64,000 nucleotides of DNA, taken from contig BTPG01000001.1 of NCBI GenBank assembly GCA_036245525.1, positions 218,262,799-218,326,798 of the forward strand. Direction: 5' to 3'. Positions 1-11,326 of the stretch are shown one piece after another. This DNA is from Semisulcospira habei (lineage: Eukaryota > Mollusca > Gastropoda > Semisulcospiridae). A program made the translations under genes and the position numbers. Below the pieces are notes generated by a model, which searched no databases, was not told the DNA's origin, and saw only the letters and a program-made list of their open reading frames with translations. Position 1 is the stretch's first letter, and each line of letters starts with the position of its first letter.

Positions 1-951
1 GACACGTTTGCTTGCAGCACGTGTGCCTTCAAAACATCATGGCCTCTGTAAGGCCTCTGACCAGAAGGTGTGGCAAAGATGTACTGGGAACCAGCGAGAG
101 CTGGCACTGATTGCCTCATTTGAAGGATTCTGTCCACAGTTGTCATCTTCTTCGTCAGCAAAATGGGAACACTCCTATTAAACTTGCCTCTGATCTCCAC
201 TCCCTGAAAATGATTCACCATTTTCTTCTCAACCTCTGTGAGACCTTTCAAGATATCTTGATTGGTGATCAATCCAATCTTAGCATTCTGGAAGTCTGAC
301 ACCTTCATTCTCTTAACTTCTCCCCCTCGTATTCGATTGAAAAGTGATATAGCGCAAAGTGTTGCTTTAACCACTGTCGGATAATCTCTCTCGCAACGAT
401 CCTTGTTTCAAGAAGCTCTTGGACCTTCCTCACATCTTCACATGATGGGATCAGCTTGGGTTTGTTCATGGTCATTTTCCCGACCGACTGGGCTGCTGAA
501 GCCGACACACAATCATACCAATCCCCAGTAAAGACACAGTAAAACCGCTGCGCCTCAGAGAGCTCCAGTCACCACCTGTCATCTGAACCATGCCCAAGCT
601 GTTTGGATGCCTGCGACTGTTTGATCTGTGAAAATTTTTTCAAGGCATGGCCTATGCGCATTGCGAGATTGCCTTTTTTGATCTGATGTGTCCTCATTAA
701 ATTCTGCTAGCTCTTTTACAGCCAGTACAACATGATCAAAGCTAGCTGAATCGATCACAGCATTTAAACTTGCGATTTTTATTTCTGACCTCACTCTGAG
801 AATCGTTATCCTGGAGCTGATTTGTCCAGCCGTGTGTTCTTCAATGTCCTTGCGGTCAAATAATCTCTTTCCATACTCAAGAAGCAAGGGGTCAGTTGTG
901 ATGAGACGGTTTATCTCATCATCTCTCTGTCTGGCTAATACCTTATGATAG

Positions 952-1010
952 AGTTAGTTAGTTATTTGGGTTTAACGCCGAGCAGGCAACTAAGGCCATC
1001 TCACGGCGGG
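952..1010. mobile_element. 59-bp insertion with 12-bp target duplication
   Basis: The 12-mer ACCTTATGATAG stands at 940-951 and again at 1011-1022. Copy 2 of the recombinase has a single similar 12-mer at the same place, so 952-1010 is an insertion with a target-site duplication. The insert contains GGGTTTAACGCCG and ends TCACGGCGGG, similar to conserved 3' segments of molluscan SINEs. It may be a severely 5'-truncated SINE tail; that assignment is inference. Confidence 0.6.
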
Positions 1011-1807
1011 ACCTTATGATAGAAGGAAGGGTCAACGTCTAAAGGTATTGGAAGCATTAGCCTCCAACGTCGTGCCGCGTCACCTCGTTTAGCGAACTGA
1101 AACTCTCCTGGTTTCTAACAGCAATGTTTTTAGTGTACAGAGATCAGCTTTTTTTCCGATAGAGCCCTTTGCAATGGCTACAGGCGAGAAGGTCTTCAAC
1201 GTTATAAGTGTTGGTGCGATACTTAGGAATCAAACATCCTGATTTCTTTTCAAGAACGGCAACGTTATGCATGTAATCACCCTCATCTTGTAGTCTGATC
1301 CATGCTTGACGTCTTCGCTTTGTCCCTTTTTTCATCCACAAAATTTTAGCAACTTCTGCCTCATCTGCATGGACATCTTGTAAGTGCGTGCTCATTTTAA
1401 AGACAAGCTTGCTACATAATTTGCACACATGTTTCTTGTCCCATTTGTACTTTCCTTTCCCTCTCTGACACGTGCACACCTGTTTCTTCTGTAAGCGCTC
1501 TTTCCCCACCCCCAACGTCATGTTCCTTTTGCCTATCCACATTCTCATTGCCATCCCCTAATTCACCAGGTTCCGAACACTGCACCTTGCTGGTACTTGC
1601 TTCACTGACACCTGCCCACCCTGAACCTGCCACTTTGAAATCTAACATAGTCAATACAATACTGTCTGTGTCGGAGTTCCCAGAGTTTGATGGCGACCCA
1701 CAGTCTGAATCCTGTGAGCTCGAGCCAGGAACAAACTCCTCGTCATCACTGTCCTTGTATTGCAATGAGCTTGCACTCTCAGGTCCATCCCAGGCTCCAT
1801 TTGCCAA

Positions 1808-2250
1808 CTGGAAAAAGAAAAGAAGAAAAAACTGTACTAGGACAGAGATAGCCCAATTTTGGTTTAAGGGGCCTTGCAGAATAATAATTAAAAAAAAAGT
1901 AATCCCGTGTATGACCGATTTACATATATGTGTGACCTCGGTGACAAAGGCTGGCTTCTGCAGCAGCAAAATCCATGTTTTCTGAAAATGTAAGCATTTT
2001 TCACACATCTGTCAACCCCGCTTGACCCTTTGTGAGAGGTCACTCGAATTGGTATGATTACAAAGGTCTTGCCACAAAGTATCCTTGGGCCAAGCTTGAA
2101 TGTGGCTTGAATAGTCACCGAGAAAAGGCCACCGTTAAAGTTTACCACGGACGACGGACGGACGGACGGACGACCAGTGGCCCAGAACATAAACTCACTT
2201 TTGCTTCGCATGCGAGCCAATAAAATGAGAATGATCATAGAATCACTTAC
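1808..2250 (-). other. Predicted phase-0 intron of recombinase copy 1
   Basis: On the minus strand the intron opens with GTAAGTGATT at 2250 and closes with a T-rich tract plus CAG at 1810-1808. Both flanking reading frames join in phase 0. About 200 bp of it (2030-2230) looks like an inserted repeat. No transcript evidence is available here. Confidence 0.6.
2030..2230. repeat. Intronic dispersed repeat with (GGAC)n run
   Basis: Within the predicted intron, a segment runs from TGTGAGAGGTCACTCG through a short (GGAC)n run at about 2150-2172 to ATAAACTCACTTTTGCTTCG. Molluscan genomes carry many short repeats with GGACGGAC runs and terminal AAACTCACTTTTG-like sequence. No terminal inverted repeat or target duplication could be fixed. 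Confidence 0.3.
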
Positions 2251-2508
2251 CAGTTTGTAACTTGGGGCATTCCCGTGCCGTCTATTCACCCTCCTACCAG
2301 ACGCACCCTCTCCGGCAGAGATACTGCATGGGCTATCCAGCTCACTAATTTTGCCATGGGCCTTGGTCATGTGCCAGGAAGGGGCGTGCTTGTCCACTTC
2401 CATAGATCCCGATGGGTTTGGACATCCTGCTGCCATCCGGCGCTGGGTGTATGCAGAAAGTCCTGAGTGTGGCCAAAACAGTGCTGCAAACATGTCAAAT
2501 GCAACCAT

Positions 2509-3249
2509 GTGAACTTGACATTTTGGATTAGATATACATATTTACTGCAGTACCCCCAGCCACCTACGAACAATAACTGGTAATACAGTAAAAAGCGACA
2601 ACTTTGCATAATCCGAAAAAGTTGTTCATGGAAGTCTGTTCCTGGAATCGCGAGACAGTTTTGCAGACGAGGATTGAATTGAAATACACACTGAAATCTG
2701 CGGCATCATCCTTTTTTTTTTACGCATGTGTGGTGAAGTTACTTTTCGATCACAATCACACGTCAGAAAAAAAGCAACAAAATCGCGTGACAGATTGATC
2801 TTGTAATGGTGTTATTGGGACGAATTCTTTTTTATTGAAGAAGAAAGCTTTTGTTAAAGTCATGTGGTTCTATTATCTTTGAGGAATCAAGACAGAAGCT
2901 GACAAAAACGGCCGGCTGCATAGCATTAGGAGACGTCTTTTCTCGAAGCGGGTCAGTATCGGCTGACTGTGCAAATGTATCGGATTGGGAGCATCTCAGT
3001 CAAATAACTGCGCTGAATAAGTACACTTGGGCGTGCTCTTAAATAAAAAAATATTGCATAACGAAACAGCGGTGAGGGACGAAAGACAATGGTGTTTAGC
3101 TGAGTCAGCAAAGGCGATAAGGGGAAACAGCTCAGTTCATGTCACTGCGCAGTCGACCAATCAGTATCGAGCTGATCTATAACTAAGGAAGCTGACGTCA
3201 CACACGGACCCTCGCTTCCGTGGCAACACACAACACGAGTGTCTCTAAC
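2509..3249. other. Non-coding stretch upstream of recombinase copy 1
   Basis: No conserved coding sequence is seen. It holds AT-rich DNA, then GC-box-free sequence with two TGACGTCA-like or TGAGTCA-like motifs near 3100-3200. It lies upstream of exon 1 of copy 1 and could include its promoter, but nothing shows this directly. Confidence 0.3.
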
Positions 3250-3433
3250 ACAAATCGTGTAAACAACTGAAAATGGGAGAAACTGATTTCTTTTACTTTT
3301 TATAACTTTTTACCACAAGACAATGCAGAAACAACGTCAGAAAAAAATGGGTGTCTGACTTGGGCAGCCAGAATTTTACACACACCCATTTTTCATAAGG
3401 ATGGTAAAGAAAGTCACCCATTTTAGGAGTTTT

Positions 3434-3522
<89 letters not shown>

Positions 3523-3920
3523 GGCGCACACACACACACACACACACACACAGACAGGCGCACACACACACACACACACACAGACAGGCGCACACACACA
3601 CACACACAGACAGGCGCACACACACAGACAGGCGCACACACACACACACACACACAGGCGCACATAAGCCTCACAGTGGGTTACCTACCCTTTCATGTGA
3701 AAATGGGTTCCCATATTTCTATTTATTCTAGGGCTCTGGAATTGATGCGAATGTTTAGAACTCACCTTATAACTAAGCTCTATAACTTAAAATAAAATAG
3801 ACATTTTCTAGAAACAGAGGCACTAGATGCCGAAAAAATGGGTTTCTGCCAATAAAGTGGGTGGGTGTCTCTCTCACACAAAACTGACTGGCATTACAGT
3901 CAAAATGGGTGTCTTCACAA
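3250..3920. repeat. Dispersed repeat built around a CA microsatellite (most complete copy)
   Basis: The left part (3250-3434) matches 36640-36800, including AGACAATGCAGAAACAAC. The right part (3665-3920) matches 33781-34020, including TTCTAGGGCTCTGGA. A CA-based array separates the two halves. The two other copies each preserve only one half, so the microsatellite is part of the element's normal structure or a recurrent breakpoint. Open frames here are low-complexity and are not taken as genes. Confidence 0.65.
3435..3664. repeat. Compound (CA)n / GACAGGCG array
   Basis: A pure CA run is followed by five blocks of (CA)n each punctuated by GACAGGCG, with CA lengths decreasing rightwards. The higher-order unit suggests expansion by unequal exchange of CA plus GACAGGCG blocks. 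Confidence 0.9.
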
Positions 3921-4299
3921 CAGTAGGCGTCTGTAATAAGGCCAAGTTCATGGAATACTTCTTTTTCACATTAATTTTTTTTCCCAACTTAAATGTGTAT
4001 GTGTGCTTTAACATTCTTTACATAGTATGGTGCAAAATTCAATAAACACTGGCCCGAAACCTTTCGATTATGATTTTTACAGAGGAAATCTTTTAAACAT
4101 TGCTGCGTTTTGTCCTTTTGAAGCAAAACAGTTTATCATGGCATTGATGTGAGAATCAACATAATGTATTCTGGAAATTAAAGGACTTTTTTTGTGTGTT
4201 TTTGGGTACTCTGGAGTTTCAGACAAACAGCAACAGAGCATTTTGAATATTAACCCTTATCATTCGGAATACACCAGTGTGTGCAACTAGTGTAACTGA

Positions 4300-4371
4300 T
4301 AGTCCAAGGGTTAGTGCCAGAATAGCTTGGTGCCTCTAGGCGCCAAGCTATTGTGGCACCACCCTTGAACT
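4300..4371. repeat. Hairpin related to the 46-bp palindrome family
   Basis: Two arms around AGCTTGG(T/C)GCC with a short loop; the arms read inwards from AGTCCAAGGGTTAGTGCCAG and outwards to CACCCTTGAACT. It is a diverged solo member of the hairpins at 4568 and 4754. The surrounding 3921-4538 shows no gene. Confidence 0.7.
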
Positions 4372-4567
4372 AAAGCCATTGGTCTATGTCCTCATCTGTA
4401 AATACTGTAATGTAGCTTGCATAGAATTATGGCAGTGAACAGATTTGAAGCTATTAGCCTCAGTATGACTATGATGCGGGTCAAAAAGTGTGGAAAAATA
4501 TCAAAGATAGAAAAAGACCCAGACGAAGAAACGAACACTTAACTTATTCTACCCCAGCAAAATTTAA

Positions 4568-4663
4568 GATCCACCACGATAGTTCAAGGGTGATGCCAGA
4601 ATAGCTTGGCGCCTATGGGCGCCAAGCTATTCTGGCATCACCCTTGAACTATCGTGGTGGATC
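4568..4663. repeat. Perfect 46-bp inverted repeat with 4-nt loop
   Basis: Arms 4568-4613 and 4618-4663 are exact reverse complements, separated by TATG. The arm begins GATCCACCACGATAGTTCAA and ends AGCTTGGCGCC. An uninterrupted 46-bp palindrome is unstable in most genomes, which suggests it is recent or under conversion. Confidence 0.95.
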
Positions 4664-4753
4664 TGTGTCCTGCATTGCAACGCAGTCTTCTGAAGACGAC
4701 TTCAACATTTGGGCTTAACTTATTCTACCCCAGACACACCACAGCAAAATAAA

Positions 4754-4849
4754 GATCTACCATAATAGTTCAAGGGTGATGCCAGAATAGCTTGGTGCCT
4801 ATGGGCGCCAAGCTATTCTGGCATCACCCTTGAACCATCATGGTGGATC
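4754..4849. repeat. Second 96-bp hairpin copy, slightly diverged
   Basis: Same architecture and length as 4568-4663 with a few substitutions in the arms (GATCTACCATAATAG on the left, CCATCATGGTGGATC on the right). It lies 186 bp downstream in tandem. Confidence 0.9.
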
Positions 4850-5027
4850 GGTGTCCTGCACTGCAACGCAGTCTTCTGAAGACGACTTCAACATTTGGGG
4901 ATTCCGATCTTGGGGTAGAATGAGTTAAAATGACAGAACAGAACACTGACATTAATTAATTAACTGACAACATAAGAAATCACTTGAAACTTCAGCCTTT
5001 ATTTAACGTCTTTCGTCTCCAACAAAC

Positions 5028-5123
5028 AACCAACCATTCTTTCATTTGCAGAGTTTTTAAAATGGTATGCAGTACAACCAACCATTCTTTCATTTGCAGA
5101 GTTTTTAAAATGGCATGCAGTAT
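5028..5123 (+). repeat. 48-bp tandem duplication
   Basis: Two adjacent 48-bp units starting AACCAACCATTCTTTC, differing mainly at GGTATGC/GGCATGC. Followed by a short C run. Confidence 0.85.
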
Positions 5124-5270
5124 ATTACAAAATGATCCGCCCCCCCCCCCCCAAACCACTCTTGTAATCAATCTTTACATTGTCAATGGTTTTCTCATCT
5201 TATTATATTGTCTTTTGTCCCCAGCCGGCTGTTTCGTTTTGCAAATCCAAAGGTTATACAGTATACAAAA

Positions 5271-5699
5271 TGTGACCCTTTCTCACGAAACCAGTCTTAA
5301 CTCGCAGCGAGCCAATCAGCACTACACGCAATAATATGTGGTGGGGGTCAATCTGGGGCATTTTCACTTTTTGGGAGAAATGTATTCTACATACACCAAA
5401 GTATCGTATGGTTAAAATCTTTATCATGAAAATTGCCATTAAATAGGTAAAAAATGATTTTAAAAGTCTGCCCTTGGCCCCAATTATGCTGCACACAGAA
5501 ACTTCACAGGCTGTTTTCTCAAAATGGCCGCCGGAGGCTTTAACAACTTTAAACGCTTAACAGCTTTTACAATTTTTGCACTACAGCATACAGTCATATA
5601 TCACAGTAATCAGCAAACACTGTAGTTTTCATAAATGTATATATGTCAAAACATCCAAAATGCGAGTTCTTAAGACTGATTTTGTGAGAGAGGGTCACA
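5271..5699. mobile_element. Non-autonomous TIR element (TGTGACCC family)
   Basis: The left end TGTGACCCTTTCTCACGAAA (5271) is mirrored at the right by a sequence whose reverse complement starts TGTGACCCTCTCTCACAAAA (5699). Inverted similarity extends about 40 bp through CAGTCTTAA...CTCGCA. The 429-bp interior has no coding sequence. The target duplication is not clear, so the superfamily is unassigned. Confidence 0.75.
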
Positions 5700-5831
5700 A
5701 ATGATCCAGGCGTCCATCAGATAAAAAAAAAAAAAAAGCAGGCTATACATGCTGAAACCACCCCAATAATAACACTCGTGTAATAAATCTGTATGAAATC
5801 GAAAATGCCGCGAGTGGCGGGGAACCTCGAT

Positions 5832-7866
5832 TCATTTCTTTTGTAACTTTTTCAGTCTGTTGCGGACGTAATCCTTAATGTTTGTCCAGCGCCTATGTCT
5901 AAGTGCAGGTTCCTCTGCCATTGCATACTGTATCTCGGCCTTTCCAGGAAGTTTGTTCATGACGAGGTGTGCCTTGAAACGAGTTTGAACAGCTTTCTCT
6001 TCAGCTTCCCCCCATGGTTTCCTTGTAAATCTAGCTTTCTTTCGAACAGGAGCTGACGCAGTACTATCATCAAAACTATCTAGATTGTCATCAGGCTCTG
6101 GACGTCTTTTCTCCGTCATGCTCATCGATTCCTGTGTTGCTGACTTGCTACTTGCTTCATTCACAGGTGCTGTTCCCCCCGAGACCTCTCTGCCAGTTTC
6201 TGATGTGTCTTCATTGTCAAAGTCAATCTCTTCATCATCGCCCAGCTCAGCTCTAATGCAACTCTCAAAATCTGTCATCCCATTGTTAACTGACAGAAGA
6301 ATCTTTGCCACTTTTGCCTTTTGAAGGACATCTTGAGGTTGGCGGTAGATATGGCGATGTATCCGAATATCATGGCCAAGGAAATCTGCCAGCTGATCCT
6401 GGTCTAACTCCGAGATGGCCATTGACTGAGACAAAGTTGCAACCTGTTTCCGCAACTGAGTAAATGTGAACATGGCTGGGTATGACACCCCTGCTTCTAG
6501 GGCATGGGCCTTCAGAACATCATGGCCTCTGTAAGGCCTCTGACCAGAAGGTGTGGCAAAGATGTACTGGGAATCAGCGAGAGCTGGCACTGATTGCCTC
6601 ATTTGAAGGATTCTGTCCACAGTTATCATCTTCTTCGTCAGCAAAACGGGAACACTCCTATTAAACTTGCCTCTGATTTCCACTCGCTGAAAATGATTCA
6701 CCATTTTCTTCTCAACCTCTGTGAGACCTTTCAAGATATCTTGATTGGTGATCGATCCAATCTTAGCATTCTGGAAGTCTGACACCTTCATTCTCTGAAC
6801 TTCTCCCCCTCGTTTTCGGTTGAAAAGTGATACAGCACAAAGAGTTGCTTTAAAAACTGTCGGATAATCTTCCGAAACCATCCTTGTCTCAAGAAGCTGT
6901 TGGACCTTCCTCACATCTTCACATGATGGGATCAGCTTGGGTTTGTTCATGGTCATTTTCCCGACCGACTGGGCTGCTGTAGCGGACACACAATCATACC
7001 AGTCCCCATTGAAGACAGAGTCAAACCGCTGCGCCTCAGAGAGCTCCTGTCGCCACCTGTCGTCTGAACCCTGCCCAAGCTGTTTGGATGCCTGTGACTG
7101 TTTGATCTGTGAACACGTTTTCAAAGCATGGCCTATGCGCATTGCGAGATTGCCTTTTTTGAACTGATGTGTGTCCTCATCAAAATCTGCTAGCTCTTTT
7201 ACAGCCAGGACAACATGATCAAAGCTAGCTGAATTGATCACAGCATTTAAACTTGCGATTTTCATTTCTGACCTCACTCTGATAATCTTTAATAGTCTCC
7301 CTAACTCCCGCATCCTGGAGCTGATTTGTCCAGCCGTGTGTTCTTCAATGTCCCTGCGGTCAAATAATCTCTTTCCATACTCAAGAAGCAAGGGGTCAGT
7401 TCTGATGAGACGGCTTATCTCATCATCTCTCTGGCTAGCCAAGACCTTGTGGTAGAATGAAAATTCAACGTCTAAGGGTATTGGAAGCATTAGGCGACCA
7501 CGGCGCGCGGCGTCTCCTCGCCGAGTGATCTGAAACCCTCCTGGCTTCTGACAGCAACGTTTTGAGTGTACAGAGATCAGCTTTTTTTGATAGAGCCCTT
7601 TGCAATGGCTACAGGCGAGAAGGTCGTCTACCTTACTAGTTTTGGTGCGATACTTAGGAATCAAACATCCGGATTTGTTTTCAAGAACAGCAACGTTATG
7701 CATGTAATCACCCTCATCTTGTAGTCTGATCCATGCTCGACGTCTCTGCTTGGTCCCTTTTTTCATCGACAAAATTTTAGCAACGTCTGCCTCATCTGCA
7801 TGGACATCTTGTAAGTGCGTGCTCATTTTCAAGACAAGCTTGCCACACAATTTGCATGCATGTTTC

Positions 7867-7917
<51 letters not shown>

Positions 7918-7919
7918 AC
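5832..7919 (-). CDS. Tyrosine recombinase with zinc finger and Myb-like tail (Crypton-like), long open copy
   Basis: A 695-residue open frame. A C2H2 finger lies at about C22-C25-H35-H40 and a second CxxC...HxxxC motif at about 103-122. The recombinase core has the expected catalytic set: R370 (RKRGGEV), a candidate K418, R490 in FTQLRK, H516 in LGHD and Y525 in HRHIYRQP. The first position of the usual HxxR box is T here. An acidic linker follows (about 550-640), then a basic Myb/SANT-like segment (about 640-690). Such enzymes cut and join DNA through the tyrosine and occur in Crypton elements and in domesticated relatives. The N-terminus (residues 2-17) is VC encoded by a CA repeat, so the listed start is not the true one. 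Copy 1 shows an upstream exon is missing here. The rest of the frame is intact. Confidence 0.75.
7869..7915. repeat. CA microsatellite at the 5' end of recombinase copy 2
   Basis: A (CA)n run abuts the finger-coding sequence exactly where copy 1 continues into a longer N-terminus. On the minus strand it ends GTGTGAAG before AAACATG, so it could also be the end of an intron. Homology to copy 1 stops here. Confidence 0.9.
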
Positions 7920-8012
7920 CCTCCAAGTGTGCAGATCAGTGTAGCGGTACTGCCTGATAGCCTGATAGCGAGTGCTTGCACATTATTGCGCAGTACAGTA
8001 CGCTCCGGCCGT

Positions 8013-8397
8013 CCCCCACCCGGGTCTGCCCTGGGGGACTTGGGTGGGGTTAGGTATTTTTTAGTTCCCAGGGTCACCCTGGTCAGCCCCACAGGGTGGG
8101 TTTTTCTCTCTATTCTGGGGCATGCGTTTCTGTCTACCCTTAGTCCATTCACCTGTATTTGCCTTTTTAAAACTCTCCCTACTGTCTGCACTGCCTGTAG
8201 CTCTTGATATTGGATGTGTGTTGCTAGATGGTCTTAGCTTTATTTAGGCCCCATGTTGTTGGTTTATTTAACGTATTTGACCGGCTGGCGACATACATTC
8301 AATTTTCTGTTTAGTTTTTTTTCACAAGCAGTGCAGGCACGTCCTGAGAAAGCCTTGTTGCTGTCGGGACGTTAAGCAATGTACAATCAATCAATCA
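8013..8397 (+). mobile_element. SINE-like element, copy 1, with 13-bp target duplication
   Basis: The 13-mer ACGCTCCGGCCGT flanks it exactly (8000-8012 and 8398-8410). It begins CCCCACCCGGGTCTGCCC and ends GTACAATCAATCAATCA, a short tandem tail typical of SINEs. Two more copies lie at 34876-35254 and 35439-35804 with the same ends. No clear tRNA-type A/B boxes were recognised, so SINE is inferred from size, tail and variable-length target duplications. Confidence 0.8.
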
Positions 8398-8410
8398 ACG
8401 CTCCGGCCGT

Positions 8411-10514
8411 GCCGGGTAACTCGATCGCTGACTTATGTATCACTTCCGCAAGTAAATTGTCACCATTTTTAGAACTAGAAAAATGACACTTACCGCATAC
8501 AAACAGCTTTGCGTTTCAAAATTCAAGATTCAAAATGACTTTATTGTTGCTGTGATAAAACATAATCATACACAGCAAAAAGTGTCTTGCCACCGCAGGT
8601 GCTGCTCACATTCACTCACTCGCTCATTCCACAAATTACAATAACAGAGCTACAAAATGGACAATGACTCGGGACGGGCAAAGCCCGTCGCCAAGGCATC
8701 TAATGTCCGCGCGGCGCCAGTGGCCTCATCCCGACCCGAACCACCCTGACACAAACAGAATGCTAAGACAGCCCTAACTCCTGAACACACTAGTTTATGC
8801 TCTTTTGTTAAATTCCTACTTGACAAAAGCTAGTACATAAAAATACAAGTTGTTAAAACTATAATCTCCTATCTAGGCAACATAAAAACAACGATCAAAG
8901 CTGCACCTGGAGGCCCGTCGCTTTAGTACAGCGCCGGTATTTAGAGGGCACCGCTCCGACAAAGTCCGTCAAACCTGTGACTATTTAAAACATACAAATA
9001 TCATTCGGCTGGTATCCGTCATGAGTCATTATATTAAAATACCCACACACCCCACACAGTCCTGTTCATTTCGCTGGCACACTGCTTGTTGGGACTGAAA
9101 TGTCTGTCAACAGCGAAAGTCAGCGAACACGGCCGCCGAGAAGGAAACGCAGTAACTAAGAAAGTAGCAAAGCTTGCTGGTAGATGCTTCTCTGTATGCT
9201 TTCACGCTTTTCTGATGAGTCGGACAGAATAAAGAAAAATCTGGCACCAGTCTGCAAACACTGTAGGATGAACCCGGAATAGCGCATGATTAGTTATTCC
9301 ATGTAACGCACGCAGACTTCCCCCAGTCGCACGTACAGACTCTCGCACAACAGACGCATACACCGCCACTGACTCAGACGGGCGCATTCACGCGGTAAAA
9401 CTCAACACACGGGCTTTCTTTCTAACGTAGCTATTTATAACAAATAAACAATAAAAGAACGCTCACCCAAAACTATCAAAACTATGTACCTTCCCACTAC
9501 AAGCACATCAAACCACATACACATGCACAATGTAAAGGCCAGGTTAGGTATTAATCTCTCACAATCCAACCTGTTTGGTGTTCTCGCCTGGTTACGTTAG
9601 TCCTTTCACGTCTAGGCGTGCAAGTCCTTCTTCGTACGCTCCCGAGTCTCTCGTACCGTGGACGTCCTCGTAAATCGCTCTGAAGCGCAGCCTTTACTGT
9701 GACCCGGTTGTCTCGGCACCGGTCACTCACTCCCTGAGTGAAGAGCTGGAGAGATGACCTCACAATAGGTCCCTGGTGAGTGACGTCTCGGCCGGCGTCC
9801 GTCGCTCCAAACTCCAAGCACTCTGAATAAATAATAAGGTCCTAAATCATAACACTTGCTAAACACACAACATATTGGATGATATGAGATACATTACGTA
9901 ACCTGGCTGATACAAATAACTCAGGTTCATTCACACACACACACGTAGTTCATTACCCGACTACTTTCGTAACACCCCATAACTGTACAACTACATGCTC
10001 TCGCTATACGTTATCCCATACACTGGAAAAGACTATACTTAACCACGTACTACCTTCATAACGACTTAGGCATACACATCTCACATTTCTTAGTTATCCA
10101 TCTCGGTAAATAACTACATAGAAAACACCGGTTACCTCTCTGAATTCCAAACCAACATAACTGAACTAAACCAGTCAAAACTACACAACCGAATTAACTC
10201 CTACTAACGCATGCTATCATTAACGCAGTAACCATCAATAATACGTATATACATCAATAATACCTGAATTCTAGGTTTCTGAGTCTTGGAATACGGGCTA
10301 AGATATCCCACACACGTCTGTCCACACTGACAGTAAAGCACCGTACTGACGTTTCTACAGCTCTGTTCGCCTGAATTCACTAAAAACTCCCCGTGCTAAA
10401 CGTTTCTTAAAGATTCCACGTGGGCCACGTGCCTCACGGAATAGTTGTCACAAGACAAACCGCTGACTTGAACAAAACCGTACCGAAAATACGCGCTCCG
10501 GTGAGGTCTATTAA
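8411..10514. other. Long gene-free stretch with one retroelement tail
   Basis: 8515-8960 reads on the minus strand as a sequence ending ACAATAAAGTCATTTTGAAT, a common tail of molluscan short retroelements. 8960-10514 is A/C-rich on the plus strand and in texture resembles the LTRs at 17098 and 27731, so a diverged solo LTR is possible. Matching ends were not found. No gene seen. Confidence 0.3.
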
Positions 10515-11263
10515 AGACGGACACACGGCGCTTCCCGTTATTAGTACGCTCTGTGGGCTCGTGTAGCGACAGGAGTCCATCTCCTACTCTAAGCCACCCT
10601 CTGATCCACACACACTGGCACACAGAAATAAAGACGGACACACGGCGATTCAGTACCGCCATTCATAAGCTCTGGGGTCTGGCGTAGCATAGCTATTCTG
10701 AAGAAGAATAATAGCACGAGCAGCGACTCGGAAATGACGTCACTTCAAGCTTAACGTCATGGCATTATTAGTCCCACGACGCCGTGTTCATAGTGACGAC
10801 TCGATGTTATACGTCAATCATTGCAGTATTAACATTTGACGGATCTGAGAATCAACTTTGCAATTTTCTTGCTGATTTTCACGCCTAGTTACAGGTCACA
10901 ATTTGACCTAATCCTACCCCAGGGCCGGGAGAAACAGCAGGCTTATGCAAACACTGTTATGAAAAAAAGTGCGGGTATTAATGAGAAGATACTTTTTTTT
11001 CGTAAAAGAAAAATTAAAGTTATGTTAGCTGTTTTACAAATGACTCATAAAAAGTGGTGCAGAAACATTTCTGATTTTCACACCTAGGGCATAAGGTCAC
11101 AATTGAAATAATCGTACCCGACAGTCGAGACAAACTGTACGAAATATACGAAAAATGCGATTATTAATGCGAAGATTTTTTTTTTCGTAAAAAAGATTCA
11201 ATTGTTTTAAGATTAACCCATACAATTCGTAAAATTAATCCCAAAAACATACAGAAAGCGCTG

Positions 11264-11326
<63 letters not shown>

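Larger units (their letters stand above)
1..2508 (-). pseudogene. Tyrosine-recombinase (Crypton-like) gene copy 1, broken and cut by the window edge
   Basis: This is a second copy of the gene at 5832-7919; the pieces at 1-900 and 1022-1460 match it closely. Exon 1 (2508-2251) ends at a strong donor (CTG|GTAAGTGATT). Exon 2 begins at 1807 after a pyrimidine tract and CAG, and both ends are phase 0. Exon 2 starts with an acidic Ser/Asp/Glu-rich region, then a C2H2 finger (CKLC...HLQDVH) near 1380-1440. It is broken by a frame change between the acidic region and the finger (about 1412-1554), by several frame changes below 900 and by a 59-bp insertion at 952. The recombinase core runs off the left edge. 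Exon joining is inferred from splice consensus only. Confidence 0.7.
4539..4928. mobile_element. TTAA-flanked MITE with two internal perfect or near-perfect palindromes
   Basis: The left end reads TTAACTTATTCTACCCCAG (4539) and the right end, inverted, TTAACTCATTCTACCCCAAG (4928): terminal inverted repeats next to TTAA on both sides. TTAA targets are the hallmark of piggyBac-type transposition, so this is called a piggyBac-like non-autonomous element by inference. Inside, a 186-bp unit is present twice (4568 and 4754 start equivalent units), each carrying a 96-bp hairpin followed by TGCAACGCAGTCTTCTGAAG. No coding sequence. Confidence 0.7.

Noticed and set aside
3293..3731. Overlapping open frames of CV, HT and similar dipeptides over CA/GT arrays (also at 7815-7944, 33556-33919, 48761-49204, 53408-53632 and 54180-54480)
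   Set aside because: They are translations of microsatellites in several frames with no domain content.
4539..4928. CRISPR-like array of repeated hairpins
   Set aside because: Only two units, unit length 186 bp, eukaryotic transposon context, and identical rather than variable spacers.
9202..10662. Possible genes in minus-strand frames at 9202, 9551 and 10396
   Set aside because: Short, without domains; the 10396 frame overlaps repeat R1 and recurs inverted at 57392.
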